DNA of 38,914 bases from Fidelibacterota bacterium (GCA_002722105.1 PBKF01000059.1:1-38914); one strand, 5' to 3'; positions 8,613 through 17,751 are shown, counted from the stretch's first letter. Made by a program: numbers and translations. The notes: generated by a model not told the origin, from the sequence alone.

Positions 8613-9392
8613 ATGAAAAGACCAAGGAAAATCTCCATTCTTTTACCTACTTTTAATTGTGAAATATCAATAAGAAAAACATTAGAGTCTATTAAATGGG
8701 CTGATGAAATAATTGTTATTGATTCATTTAGTAATGATGATACGATTAAAATAGTATCAGAATATGGGGCAAAGGTATTTAAGCATGAATATCTTAATTC
8801 TGCGAAACAAAAAAATTGGGCTATCCAACATTGTTCTAATCCATGGATATTTCAGATTGATTCCGATGAAACTCTAGAAGAAACATCGGAAGAAAAAATT
8901 CGTAATGCAATTAATAATGCAGACGAAAATATACATTGTTTCAAAATGCCACGGAAAAACCATGTTTTAGGGAAATGGGTAAAATACGGTGGACTCTATC
9001 CTGATTGGGAGTATCGATTATTTAGAAAAGAATATGGAAAATGGTGGGATAGAGAAGTGCATTCTAGAATAATAGTCTCCGGAGAAATTGGGATACTGGA
9101 TATCCCAATCATTCATCATGGAATGCCCAATATTAGTAAACAACTGATAAACCTAGATCGTTATACCCGCTATGAAGCAGATGAACTCCATAAAAGAAAA
9201 AAGAATTTTTCTTATTTTAAATGGATTGTTATACCCCCAATTATTTTTTTTAAAAGGTACTTTTTTTTACAGGGTTTCCGAGATGGTTGGCGCGGGCTAT
9301 TTTTGGCTGTCTACGCAAGTTTTTATATATTTTTAAGTTATACTAAATTATTGGAAATTCAACTACTGAATTTGAACAGGAGTCCAGAGTAA
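8613..9392 (+). CDS. Family 2 glycosyltransferase, WaaE/KdtX-like
   Basis: This 259-residue GT-A-fold enzyme has ISILLPTFNCE at the N-terminus, IDSFSNDDT after the second strand, and an acidic IDSDE motif at about 82-86 for nucleotide-sugar and metal binding. KQKNWAI and DWEYRLFRK match the WaaE/KdtX branch (beta-1,4-glucosyltransferase-like enzymes of LPS core synthesis). A C-terminal amphipathic or membrane segment (FFKRYFFLQGFRDGW and following) suggests membrane attachment. The start is ATG 8613, one codon after a GTG at 8610. The donor sugar cannot be told. The last codons overlap the region where the next frame is already open. Confidence 0.85.
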   Translation: MKRPRKISILLPTFNCEISIRKTLESIKWADEIIVIDSFSNDDTIKIVSEYGAKVFKHEYLNSAKQKNWAIQHCSNPWIFQIDSDETLEETSEEKIRNAINNADENIHCFKMPRKNHVLGKWVKYGGLYPDWEYRLFRKEYGKWWDREVHSRIIVSGEIGILDIPIIHHGMPNISKQLINLDRYTRYEADELHKRKKNFSYFKWIVIPPIIFFKRYFFLQGFRDGWRGLFLAVYASFYIFLSYTKLLEIQLLNLNRSPE

Positions 9393-10567
9393 AAATAATA
9401 TTTATTGAAGACTCAAGTGAAATAGGTGGTGTGCAGAATAGTACTTTATTTCTTGCAGAGTATTTATGGTTGACAGGTTTATATGATTTAGAAACACTGT
9501 TACCAAATTCTGGACCTTTATCGGATCAACTTTCCCAGAAATCTATTCCAATAATATTCTATAAACCTATTTCATATAAATCTACATCCGTATCTTTTTT
9601 TAATGATCGGTTTAGAATTCCAAATCCTATTGCATGGGGCTGGAATCTAACTGCCATATTATTGAATATTATAAAAATAAAAAAAAATATTAAATCCAAA
9701 ACAGATTTGGTGATTACCAAAGGTCTTTTAAACCATTTTGCATCAGGCTTTGCTTGTAAGACTTTAAATATTCCAGTAATCTGTCATCTCCAAGATTTGA
9801 TTTCCAATCGATATATTGGGCTCATGAATATTTTTTTTAATATTTTTGCAAAATTTATCCCTAATTATATTATTTGTGATGGAATCCATATTCAAAAATC
9901 ATTAGGCAAAAAAAATAAAAAGAAATCGTTTGTTATTTTAAATGGTATTAAGACGGAAAGATACATTCGGAATAAAGAATTTGGATTTAAAATTCGGAAC
10001 GAGTTTAAAATACCTTTAGGTGGTTATGTAATTGGTCATGTAGGTAGAATGACTCCCTGGAAAGGTCAGAATCAACTAGTAAAGGCGTTCATAAATTATT
10101 CCACGCAAAACTCCAATGCGTATTTATTGCTGATTGGTGCACCATTATTTGATAATGATGATTATTATAATTCAATAATAAAGACTCTACAATCATATTC
10201 AATGGCACATAGAGTTATTATGCCTGGTTATCGGTTTGATTTACAGTCAATGTATTCTGCTATGGATTTATTTTTGTATCCTTCATTAGAAAAAGATACT
10301 TCACCTTTAACTTTGATTAGTGCCATTTCATCTGGGTTGCCTGTTGGTGTATCAAATATTGCTAGTTTAAAAGAAATTGTTGATAAGTGTAAACAAATAG
10401 ATACATTTAACCCGATGAAATCAGATGAAATAATTAGAATAATGAAAAAATTTGAAAATAATAAAATTCGTAAGGAATCAGGAATACTTAACAGGGAAGC
10501 CGGAATAAAATATTTTGATATTTCAATTCATGGCAAAAAAATGCAACAGGTAATTGACCTTGTATAG
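9389..10567 (+). CDS. Family 4 glycosyltransferase with non-standard start and altered EX7E motif
   Basis: This GT-B-fold enzyme has about 392 residues if begun at 9389. The C-terminal donor domain is clear: VIGHVGRMTPWKGQNQLV, LLLIGAP, VIMPGYR and YPSLEKD. The first standard start codon is GTG 9431, but that would remove the first beta strand and much of the glycine loop (KIIFIEDSSEIGGVQ), which GT4 enzymes need. The frame is open back to 9347. An AGGAG at 9378-9382 sits six bases before GTA at 9389, the codon exactly where ATG/GTG would be expected. The EX7E motif reads EKDTSPLTLISA, with serine (codon 10319-10321) in place of the second glutamate. It overlaps the upstream stop by four bases. 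Confidence 0.78.
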   Translation, partial: VKIIFIEDSSEIGGVQNSTLFLAEYLWLTGLYDLETLLPNSGPLSDQLSQKSIPIIFYKPISYKSTSVSFFNDRFRIPNPIAWGWNLTAILLNIIKIKKNIKSKTDLVITKGLLNHFASGFACKTLNIPVICHLQDLISNRYIGLMNIFFNIFAKFIPNYIICDGIHIQKSLGKKNKKKSFVILNGIKTERYIRNKEFGFKIRNEFKIPLGGYVIGHVGRMTPWKGQNQLVKAFINYSTQNSNAYLLLIGAPLFDNDDYYNSIIKTLQSYSMAHRVIMPGYRFDLQSMYSAMDLFLYPSLEKDTSPLTLISAISSGLPVGVSNIASLKEIVDKCKQIDTFNPMKSDEIIRIMKKFENNKIRKESGILNREAGIKYFDISIHGKKMQQVIDLV

Positions 10568-10581
10568 TTTATTTGTATTAA

Positions 10582-11574
10582 TTGAATAACAAGAAGAAAA
10601 TACTATATATTATATCCGGTGAAACCGGGTATAAGAAGACTGATGAAATTATACTAAGATCTCTAGGGAATCTCCGGAAGCTCAATTATAAATCGAATTG
10701 GAATTATATTAACCCTCAATTATTATTTAACCTTATTTGGTGTAATACAATTGTTATATGGTTTGCTTCATTTCATGCAGTTCCTGTAATACTTTTGAAT
10801 TATATTTTGAATAAACGTGTTATTATAATTGCGGGTGGATTTGATGTAGCAAATGTTCCAAATATCAATTATGGAGCCATGAGAGGAAAATCTCGTGCAA
10901 AATTAGGAAAATGGTTATTATCAAGAGCTCATTCAGTTGTTGCAGTATCAAAATCAAATAGGCAAGAAATTATTGATAATGGGAAAGTTCCCCCCAAAAA
11001 GATTAGTCTTATTTATAATGCAATTCCTGAATCAATAATTACGCATACTTTAAAAAAGAAAAATCAAGTTTTAACTATTGGTGAGATTAATGAAGAGACT
11101 TATTTAAGAAAGGGTTTAGATCGGTTTATTAAAATTGCAAAAATAATGCCAACTACTCAATTTATTCATATCGGGAAATGGACAGATAAAAAGGGACATC
11201 GCTGTAGTAAGACAATTGATTATGTTAAAAGTATTTCGCCATCAAACATAAAATATATTGGGTTTGTTAAAAAAGATACATTGCAAAAATATTTTTCAGA
11301 ATCAAAGGTATATTTACAATTATCAAGGCATGAGGCATTTGGAGTTAGTGTTGTTGAAGCGATGTCAAAAGGATGTATAACCATTGTGAGTAAAGAATAT
11401 GCATTACCAGAAATCGTAAAAAATTATGGATATACAGTGTCCAGCATAACAGAGGCTGTTGAAAAACTGATTAATATTCTTTCAGAAAGAGAATCTAATA
11501 AGAAGAAAATATTTCTAGACAAATTTTCAATAACCAAACGCACTAAGAGTTTTGAAAAGTTATTTAATACCTAA
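10582..11574 (+). CDS. Family 4 (GT-B) glycosyltransferase
   Basis: This 330-residue glycosyltransferase starts at TTG 10582, 14 bases after the previous stop. Its C-terminal donor-binding half carries GEINEETYLRKGLD, IHIGKW, YIGFVKK and a full EX7E motif in HEAFGVSVVEAMSKG. The N-terminal half is short and contains a hydrophobic stretch (VILLNYILNKRVIIIAGG) that may seat on the membrane. Donor and acceptor are unknown. It ends within the start of the next gene (23-base overlap). Confidence 0.86.
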   Translation: MNNKKKILYIISGETGYKKTDEIILRSLGNLRKLNYKSNWNYINPQLLFNLIWCNTIVIWFASFHAVPVILLNYILNKRVIIIAGGFDVANVPNINYGAMRGKSRAKLGKWLLSRAHSVVAVSKSNRQEIIDNGKVPPKKISLIYNAIPESIITHTLKKKNQVLTIGEINEETYLRKGLDRFIKIAKIMPTTQFIHIGKWTDKKGHRCSKTIDYVKSISPSNIKYIGFVKKDTLQKYFSESKVYLQLSRHEAFGVSVVEAMSKGCITIVSKEYALPEIVKNYGYTVSSITEAVEKLINILSERESNKKKIFLDKFSITKRTKSFEKLFNT

Positions 11575-12235
11575 TCGAAATAAGTATATTACTTGGGATA
11601 TCTATAATTGGTCTAGGGCATTTAGTTATATTGATTCTCAAAAATCAACAACCTTTTTAGGAAAAAATGTGTTGGAAATAGGTGCTAATAATGGAGAATT
11701 ATCATTATGGGCTGCTGAAAAAGGTGCTAATGTTATTTGTTCGGACATTAATGAGCCATCAATCGATGCAATCAAGATGGCTGATCACTATAAATTAAAA
11801 AATATTCGTTTTTCCACTTTAAATGTGCTCAATCTTTCCTATAAAAATACATTTGATTATGTCATATTTAAATCTGTCCTAGGAGGAGTAGGTAGAGAAA
11901 ATCACTATAGAAATCAATTACTAATGTTCTCAAATATATATGATTCACTAAAGCCAAAAGGAGAATGCCTATTTATAGAGAATATGGAAGGTGCAATTTT
12001 GCATCAATTCTTAAGGGAAAAATATGGCGCAGCAAAAAATAATTGGAAGTATCCTTCTCTAAATGATTTCTATAAATTTTCTAAACAATTTCATAAAGTT
12101 AAGTTTAAGACATTCGGAGTCATTGGTTTTGGTGATTTTCCATTGAAATTATTTAGATCAAAGATGGATGTGGGTCTAGAAAATATAATTCCAAAAAAAT
12201 GGAATTATATTTATGCAGGCGTTTATCAAAAATAA
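11552..12235 (+). CDS. Class I SAM-dependent methyltransferase
   Basis: This 227-residue methyltransferase begins at TTG 11552, inside the 3' end of the glycosyltransferase gene. Motif I is VLEIGANNGELSLWA, followed by CSDINEPSID (acidic residue for the SAM ribose). It then has FDYVIFKSVLGGVGR and DSLKPKGECLFIEN. It is the fourth methyltransferase in the locus. The stop overlaps the next ATG as TAATG. The LGGVGR/LHQFLREKYG region differs from the other three, so it probably has a different substrate. The target is unknown; O-methylation of a chain sugar is plausible. Confidence 0.82.
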   Translation: MKSYLIPNRNKYITWDIYNWSRAFSYIDSQKSTTFLGKNVLEIGANNGELSLWAAEKGANVICSDINEPSIDAIKMADHYKLKNIRFSTLNVLNLSYKNTFDYVIFKSVLGGVGRENHYRNQLLMFSNIYDSLKPKGECLFIENMEGAILHQFLREKYGAAKNNWKYPSLNDFYKFSKQFHKVKFKTFGVIGFGDFPLKLFRSKMDVGLENIIPKKWNYIYAGVYQK

Positions 12236-13272
12236 TGATTTCTTTTATTCTCCCAATTTTGGACGAAGTCCAAAATATAGAAAAAACAATTCAGTCCATT
12301 ATTTCGCAAACAATAGATAAAAATTATGAAATAATCGTTGCAGATGGGATGTCAACTGACGGTACTAAAGAAATTATTCAGGAATATCAAACTAAAAATT
12401 CATCCATCCGTTTAATAGATAATCCAGAAAGAATAGTCTCTACAGGCTTTAATCGTGCACTCTCGGAATCAAAGGGGAATATAATTTTGCGTGTGGATGG
12501 CCATACCAATTTAGAAAAAGATTTTTTAGCCAACTGTTTAGAAGTAATGGCAAAAAAAGATGTAGCCTGCGTTGGTGGTGCAACAATTCATACTGGTAAG
12601 GGTATTATTGGTCAATCCATCGCTTTGGCACAATCGTCCTATTTTGGTGTTGGAGGAGTAAACTTCAGAAAAGAGCAAAAGACAGGTAAATATGTGGATA
12701 CATTAGCATTTGGAGCTTATCAAAGAAGTGTATTTTCCAAATACGGTGGATATGACGAAGAGCTAATAAGGAACCAAGATGATGAATTCAATTTTAGAAT
12801 AATACAGAATGGTGAAAAAATTTGGCTAGACCCTTCCATTATTTCGACTTATGTGACTAGAAATTCATTTTTAAAATTATTCGAACAATATTTTCAATAT
12901 GGATTTTATAAAATCCGTGTATTTCAAAAACGGGGTGGATTTACATCATGGAGACATTTTATTCCATTTATTTTTATTATTTCTCTTTTAATTTCTATAG
13001 TATTGTTTATCAAAGGTTGGGGAATACCTATCAAAGTATTACTCGGGCTCTATTTTAGTCAAAGTATTTTATTCTCTATAATAGAAACTAAACGTCCTAG
13101 GAGTAATATATTTTCAATAATCATTCTACCCTTTACTTTTTTTATCCTACACACCTCTTATGGTCTGGGGTCCTTAATTGGTTTTTTATTTTACATAAAA
13201 AGATGGAAGGGCAATAATATTAATGATTCTAAGTTGAATAAGGAATTATTTAATGAAAATACCATTTCATAG
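12235..13272 (+). CDS. ExoA-like family 2 glycosyltransferase
   Basis: This is a GT-A-fold enzyme resembling succinoglycan ExoA, a beta-1,3-glucosyltransferase. Marker segments are ISFILPILDE, VADGMSTDGT, the DxD-type motif RVDGHT, and LIRNQDDEFNFRI, which holds the catalytic-base region. Two or three TM segments at the C-terminus anchor it. An ATG at 12199 is in frame, but I chose ATG 12235 (345 residues) because it forms a TAATG junction with the upstream stop and gives the normal family N-terminus. The 3' end overlaps the next gene by 20 bases. Confidence 0.87.
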   Translation: MISFILPILDEVQNIEKTIQSIISQTIDKNYEIIVADGMSTDGTKEIIQEYQTKNSSIRLIDNPERIVSTGFNRALSESKGNIILRVDGHTNLEKDFLANCLEVMAKKDVACVGGATIHTGKGIIGQSIALAQSSYFGVGGVNFRKEQKTGKYVDTLAFGAYQRSVFSKYGGYDEELIRNQDDEFNFRIIQNGEKIWLDPSIISTYVTRNSFLKLFEQYFQYGFYKIRVFQKRGGFTSWRHFIPFIFIISLLISIVLFIKGWGIPIKVLLGLYFSQSILFSIIETKRPRSNIFSIIILPFTFFILHTSYGLGSLIGFLFYIKRWKGNNINDSKLNKELFNENTIS

Positions 13273-14413
13273 ACCAGAATTACCGAAAGATTTTAATGAA
13301 ATAGTTTCAGATTCGATAAGATCTGGCTGGCTCACCACAGGCGATCAAGTTCAAGAGTTTGAAGATGAATTAAAAAAATATATCGGTTGCGAATATGTAG
13401 TTGCTGTGAATTCATGTACTGCGGCTATGCATCTAGCAATTGCTGCAAAAGATTTTGGTAAAGGAGATAAATTTATTGTACCCACATTTACGTTTGTATC
13501 AACAATAGAATGTGGAGAATATCTGAGCATGGAACCTATTTTATTAGATTGTGAACCCGATAGTTTCAATATTGACTTAGACCAAATTGAGAACCTTCTC
13601 AAGCAAGATCCAACCATCAAAGCTATTATACCGGTACATTATGGCGGCAGTCCGTTAGATACAAAAAGGCTTTATCAATTTGCAGAAAACTATGGAGTCT
13701 TCATTTTAGAAGACGCTGCTCATGCTTTAGGTACAATCTCCTTATCTGGAAAAGTTGGCAATACAAAATATGGTTCAGCATTTTCTTTTTATGCCAACAA
13801 AAATTTAACAACACTGGGGGAAGGTGGAGCATTTGCCACTAACAATAGAAAATTAGCAGAGCGAGTTAAAAATCTATCTCTCCATGGAATTACAAAGGAT
13901 GGTTGGAGACGGTTTGATTCTGGAGGGCATTGGGAGTATGATATAATTAGTTTAGGCTATAAGTATAATATGCCCGATATTGCGGCATCATTTGGCCTTT
14001 GGCAGTTAAAACAAATAAATAATTGGCAAGCTAAACGCAAAAAAATTGTTGAATATTATCTAAGTAATTTGAAGGAATTAGATGGTATCATTTTACCTAA
14101 ATATGGTATAAATGATGGTAATGCGTGGCACCTTTTTGTTATTCAATTGAACCCAGACCTTTGGACAATTAACCGAAACAAATTTATAGAAATCCTTAAA
14201 AAAAAGGGTATAGGACTATCTGTTCATTATAAACCAATACACATGATGGAATATTATTTTAAAAAACTTTCACACTTTCCAGAATCATTTCCTCGTGCTT
14301 ATTATTTATACCAATCAGTTGTATCTTTGCCTATATACCCAAGTCTAACCCAACATGAATTGGAATATATAATAACATCTATAAAAGAAGTTGCTGAAGA
14401 TCACATGAAATAA
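13253..14413 (+). CDS. DegT/DnrJ/EryC1 aminotransferase, probable UDP-4-keto-6-deoxy sugar transaminase (PglE/PseC/ArnB-like)
   Basis: This 386-residue PLP enzyme has the Schiff-base lysine K183 in SFYANKNLTTLGEGG and D154 in LEDAAHALG. SGWLTTGDQVQEFE and PTFTFVST are the usual substrate-loop signatures of the PglE/PseC/ArnB branch. It would transfer an amino group from glutamate to C4 of a UDP-4-keto-6-deoxy-hexose. It lies directly before the fusion gene whose C-terminal half is the matching 4,6-dehydratase, which is why I favour a PglE-like role. It differs from the WecE-type enzyme at 2967 in both active-site loop and context. Its start overlaps the GT2 gene by 20 bases. A short GC hairpin at 14423-14433 follows it but lacks a T-run. 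Confidence 0.88.
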   Translation: MKIPFHRPELPKDFNEIVSDSIRSGWLTTGDQVQEFEDELKKYIGCEYVVAVNSCTAAMHLAIAAKDFGKGDKFIVPTFTFVSTIECGEYLSMEPILLDCEPDSFNIDLDQIENLLKQDPTIKAIIPVHYGGSPLDTKRLYQFAENYGVFILEDAAHALGTISLSGKVGNTKYGSAFSFYANKNLTTLGEGGAFATNNRKLAERVKNLSLHGITKDGWRRFDSGGHWEYDIISLGYKYNMPDIAASFGLWQLKQINNWQAKRKKIVEYYLSNLKELDGIILPKYGINDGNAWHLFVIQLNPDLWTINRNKFIEILKKKGIGLSVHYKPIHMMEYYFKKLSHFPESFPRAYYLYQSVVSLPIYPSLTQHELEYIITSIKEVAEDHMK

Positions 14414-14457
14414 TTTAGAATTTCCCTTCGGGATAAAAATGTACTAATATCAACTAT

Positions 14458-17037
14458 ATGGAAATACTCTCTCGCGTAACTGCAATCATACTTTTAATAC
14501 TTCTTGCACCATTACTCATTTTTATATGCTTAGGAAATCTTATTATTCAAGGTAGGCCAATTATCTATAGACAAAAAAGAGTGGGTAAATATTTCAAAAA
14601 ATTCACTATTTACAAATTCAGGACGATGAGTAATGAAATAAGTGAAAAAAAACATTATAGTGCAGGCCAACAAACCACTTTAACTAGGTGGGGTATTTTC
14701 CTTCGTAAAACAAAACTTGATGAGTTGCCTCAACTAATAAATATTATTAAAGGAGATATGAGATTTATTGGTCCTCGGCCTGAAGTCCCTGAATATGTTG
14801 ATGAAAATACATTCTCATTTCTAACAATTATTAAGCCTGGGCTTTCAGGTTTCTCTTCAATTCTATTTCGCAATGAATCTGAGATTTGGTCAATGATTGA
14901 TTCCAAAGACCCTTATAAAGATATTTTAAAAATAAAAGTAAGTCTCGCAAATTATTATGTTCATCGAAAAGGTTTTTTCCAAGACCTAAAATTAGTTGGT
15001 ATTACAGTACTTTCCCTATTTATTCCTAAGTGGATGGGGCATTACCTATTGATGAAATTATTGAAAATTGAGGATAGTGAAAAATTTGGCATAAAGAAAA
15101 TTATTAGCTCAGTAAAAATAAAAAATATTGAAAATAGTAAGATAAAGCAAAACCCTACAGCCAACCGACGTAAGTTGGTATTTGCAGATATAATTTCAAT
15201 TTTATTAGCTTTTATTTTTGCTCTTTTTATGCTAAATGATTTTAAGATACCTATCTTTTTATTTGATCCTAATCTACATCTAGTTTTGGGAGCATTATTA
15301 TTTACGAAATTGTTTTCATTTAACTATTTTGGTCTTTACAAGGGGATGTGGCGTTATACCAGTGTTCTAGATATTATCAGCATCACAAAGGCGAACGTTT
15401 TCGGATCTATTATATTTATTTTAGCATTTAGTTATGTTAAAGGATTTCAAGATATCCCAAGATCTGTATTTCTAATTGATATCATACTTGCATTCTGCTT
15501 TACCAGTACAGTTCGCTTAGGAATACGTATTGTATTTTCACATTTACTGAATCCCAAACCTTATAAAATTGAATTATCCAAGCGAGTAATTCTGCTTGGT
15601 GCTGGAAGAACAGGTGAATTTATTTGTAAAGAATTAATGAATGATTCTAAACATCATATGGAACCAGTAGGATTTTTGGATGATGATAAGATTTTACACC
15701 AAAGAGAAATTCATGGCATAAAAGTGTTAGGAAAGATCAATGATTTATCTGAGTTTGTGGATGAATATGATGAAGCACTTATATGTTGTCCTAATGCAAA
15801 TAGGAAAAATTTGCACCGTATTATTGATATTTGCAAAGCTGTGGGTAAACCGTTTCGAACTTTACCATCAGTGTCTGAACTTGTTTCAGGGAAGGTTTCT
15901 GTTAATCAATTCCGGGAGGTTTCCCTAATTGATCTTCTAGGTAGAGATGAAATTATCCTTGATAAAACATCCATTTCCAATTACATCCTTGGAAAGCGTA
16001 TTATTATTACTGGAGCAGGAGGGAGTATTGGTTCTGAATTAGTACGTCAATGTCTGAAATATAAACCTGCTTTACTTGTTATGTTAGATAATAGTGAGTA
16101 CAATTTATTCGAGATAGAAAGAGAAATTTTACATCTCAAGTCAAATGTTTTAATCAAACCGGTTCTATCAAATATTAGGGATAAAAATATTTTAAATAAA
16201 GTATTTGAAGAATTTGAGCCGCAAGTTGTACTTCATGCTGCAGCATATAAACATGTCCCCATGCAAGAGGCATTCCCATGGGAGGCAATTAAGACAAATG
16301 TTTTTGGGACATCAAATCTGGTAAAAGTATCGCTTGAACATAATGTGGAAAAATTTGTTTTGGTCAGCACAGATAAAGCTGTAAAACCTGTAAATGTGAT
16401 GGGGGCAACAAAACGGCTCGCTGAACTTATATGTCAGGGTGCAAATTCAGATTATATCACGGAATTTATGTCCGTTAGATTTGGAAATGTACTGGGTAGT
16501 TCAGGGAGTGTGATCCCAATTTTCCAAGAACAAATTCAATCGGGTGGGCCAGTCACTATCACCGACCCTGACATGGAAAGATATTTTATGTCTATACCAG
16601 AAGCCGCTCAACTAATCTTGCAGTCAGGGGGTATTGGAAATGGAGGTGAGGTATTTGTTTTAGATATGGGTGAACCAATTCGAATTCTAGATATTGCAAA
16701 TGAACTTATTCGACTTTCAGGATTTGAGCCTGAATTAGATATTCCTATCAGTTATATCGGAGCACGCCCAGGAGAAAAAAAAGTAGAAGAATTAGTGCTT
16801 GATAGTGAATATGTTGATAGAACAGTCCATGAAAAAATATTAGTTGTAAATACATCCTTGTCTGATATAGAAGTCCAAAATATTACTAATAGAATCATGA
16901 ATGGTGAGTTGGATGGTCATGAGTTCGATAAAAGCCAAATAAGACAAAAATTAGCATCACTTGTGCCAGAGTATAATTCTGATGAAATACAAAATGAACC
17001 AGTAATTTTGAAGTATAGGCCGGAAGCTTTAGCATAA
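14458..17037 (+). CDS. Fusion: monotopic phosphoglycosyl transferase (PglC/WcaJ-like) + PglF/FlaA1-type 4,6-dehydratase
   Basis: One uninterrupted 859-residue frame holds two enzymes normally made separately. Residues 1-190 are a bacterial sugar transferase. They have an N-terminal membrane re-entrant helix, QKRVGK, FRTM at 55-58, the catalytic Asp-Glu pair D88-E89 in KLDELPQLIN, and GPRPEVP at 105-111. Residues 235-360 form a four-TM CapD/FlaA1 module. Residues 375-470 are a Rossmann domain (LLGAGRTG) and 510-859 the SDR dehydratase. The latter has GAGGSIG at 519-525, AAYKHVP at 595-601, and STDKAVKP with NVMGATKR replacing the Tyr-X-X-X-Lys motif, as in PglF. The expected role is UDP-GlcNAc 4,6-dehydration plus transfer of the sugar phosphate to undecaprenyl phosphate. 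It is the last gene of the operon. Confidence 0.92.
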   Translation: MEILSRVTAIILLILLAPLLIFICLGNLIIQGRPIIYRQKRVGKYFKKFTIYKFRTMSNEISEKKHYSAGQQTTLTRWGIFLRKTKLDELPQLINIIKGDMRFIGPRPEVPEYVDENTFSFLTIIKPGLSGFSSILFRNESEIWSMIDSKDPYKDILKIKVSLANYYVHRKGFFQDLKLVGITVLSLFIPKWMGHYLLMKLLKIEDSEKFGIKKIISSVKIKNIENSKIKQNPTANRRKLVFADIISILLAFIFALFMLNDFKIPIFLFDPNLHLVLGALLFTKLFSFNYFGLYKGMWRYTSVLDIISITKANVFGSIIFILAFSYVKGFQDIPRSVFLIDIILAFCFTSTVRLGIRIVFSHLLNPKPYKIELSKRVILLGAGRTGEFICKELMNDSKHHMEPVGFLDDDKILHQREIHGIKVLGKINDLSEFVDEYDEALICCPNANRKNLHRIIDICKAVGKPFRTLPSVSELVSGKVSVNQFREVSLIDLLGRDEIILDKTSISNYILGKRIIITGAGGSIGSELVRQCLKYKPALLVMLDNSEYNLFEIEREILHLKSNVLIKPVLSNIRDKNILNKVFEEFEPQVVLHAAAYKHVPMQEAFPWEAIKTNVFGTSNLVKVSLEHNVEKFVLVSTDKAVKPVNVMGATKRLAELICQGANSDYITEFMSVRFGNVLGSSGSVIPIFQEQIQSGGPVTITDPDMERYFMSIPEAAQLILQSGGIGNGGEVFVLDMGEPIRILDIANELIRLSGFEPELDIPISYIGARPGEKKVEELVLDSEYVDRTVHEKILVVNTSLSDIEVQNITNRIMNGELDGHEFDKSQIRQKLASLVPEYNSDEIQNEPVILKYRPEALA

Positions 17038-17057
17038 AAGAATTGAAATTTTATTTG

Positions 17058-17087
17058 AAAAGGCTCCTATTTGGAGCCTTTTTTATT
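17058..17087 (+). terminator. Strong intrinsic terminator, probably bidirectional
   Basis: A ten-base stem (17058-17067 AAAAGGCTCC with 17073-17082 GGAGCCTTTT) around a five-base loop is followed by a T-run at 79-84 of the same hundred. The A-run on the left lets it serve the opposite strand too. It closes the polysaccharide operon and also sits at the 3' end of the convergent gene ending at 17083. Confidence 0.9.
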
Positions 17088-17751
17088 TTGATTTTATATT
17101 ATTAAACATTTGTATTAATATTCTCAAACCATCAGTTAATTTTATTTTTTTCCCATCTTCATAACTTCTCCTATTATATGTTAGATTTATTTCTCTGATA
17201 GAACAGTTATTTGTCACTAATTTTGAAGCTATTTCAATATCAATATCAAAACCAGTAGATTGAAAGTTCTCAATATCTAAATCCGATTTATGAAAAGCTT
17301 TACATCCGCATAGGACATCCGTATAATCTGATTGATGAATGAAATTAAAGAGAGCATTTAACAAAAAATTCCCAAAACATAATATAGATTTAAAAGGATT
17401 CATATAATTAATTCTAGATCCAAAAACCCCATCAATTTTATTTGATTTATCTAATATCATAAAATTTGTTAATTCCTTGGGGTTTAATTCAAGGTCTCCA
17501 TCAAAAAGTAGAATCATATTATTAGAAGCCTTTTTTAAACCGGCGAGGATAGCTTCACCTTTGCCCTTATTATTGCGAAACTGAATCAATGTTATAAATG
17601 AGCATGATTTAAGAATTTCTCCAGATTTATCAAAACTTCCATCATCAATAATTATCAACTCATTATTTTGGCCAAAGTATTCTAACTCTGATAGTAATTT
17701 TGGAATACATGCATATTCGTTATATACTGGAATAATAATAGTATATGGCAT
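17083..17751 (-). CDS. Family 2 glycosyltransferase, DPM1/polyprenyl-phosphate type
   Basis: This 222-residue GT-A protein transfers a sugar to a polyprenyl phosphate or related acceptor by family analogy. It shows YTIIIPVYNE, ELIIIDDGSFDKSG, NKGKGEAILAGL, and the DxD-type motif LLFDGDLE. DVLCGCKAF and TGFDIDIEI are typical of the DPM1/YfdH branch. Unlike many relatives it has no C-terminal TM pair. It is transcribed towards the polysaccharide operon and stops inside the shared terminator, so it is a separate unit. Its partner could be a GT-C enzyme elsewhere, which is inference. Confidence 0.86.
   Translation of the reverse strand: MPYTIIIPVYNEYACIPKLLSELEYFGQNNELIIIDDGSFDKSGEILKSCSFITLIQFRNNKGKGEAILAGLKKASNNMILLFDGDLELNPKELTNFMILDKSNKIDGVFGSRINYMNPFKSILCFGNFLLNALFNFIHQSDYTDVLCGCKAFHKSDLDIENFQSTGFDIDIEIASKLVTNNCSIREINLTYNRRSYEDGKKIKLTDGLRILIQMFNNIKSK

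Noticed and set aside
14423..14433. TCCC-TTC-GGGA hairpin as an operon terminator
   Set aside because: The stem is four pairs and is followed by TAAAAA rather than Ts; at most it slows the polymerase.
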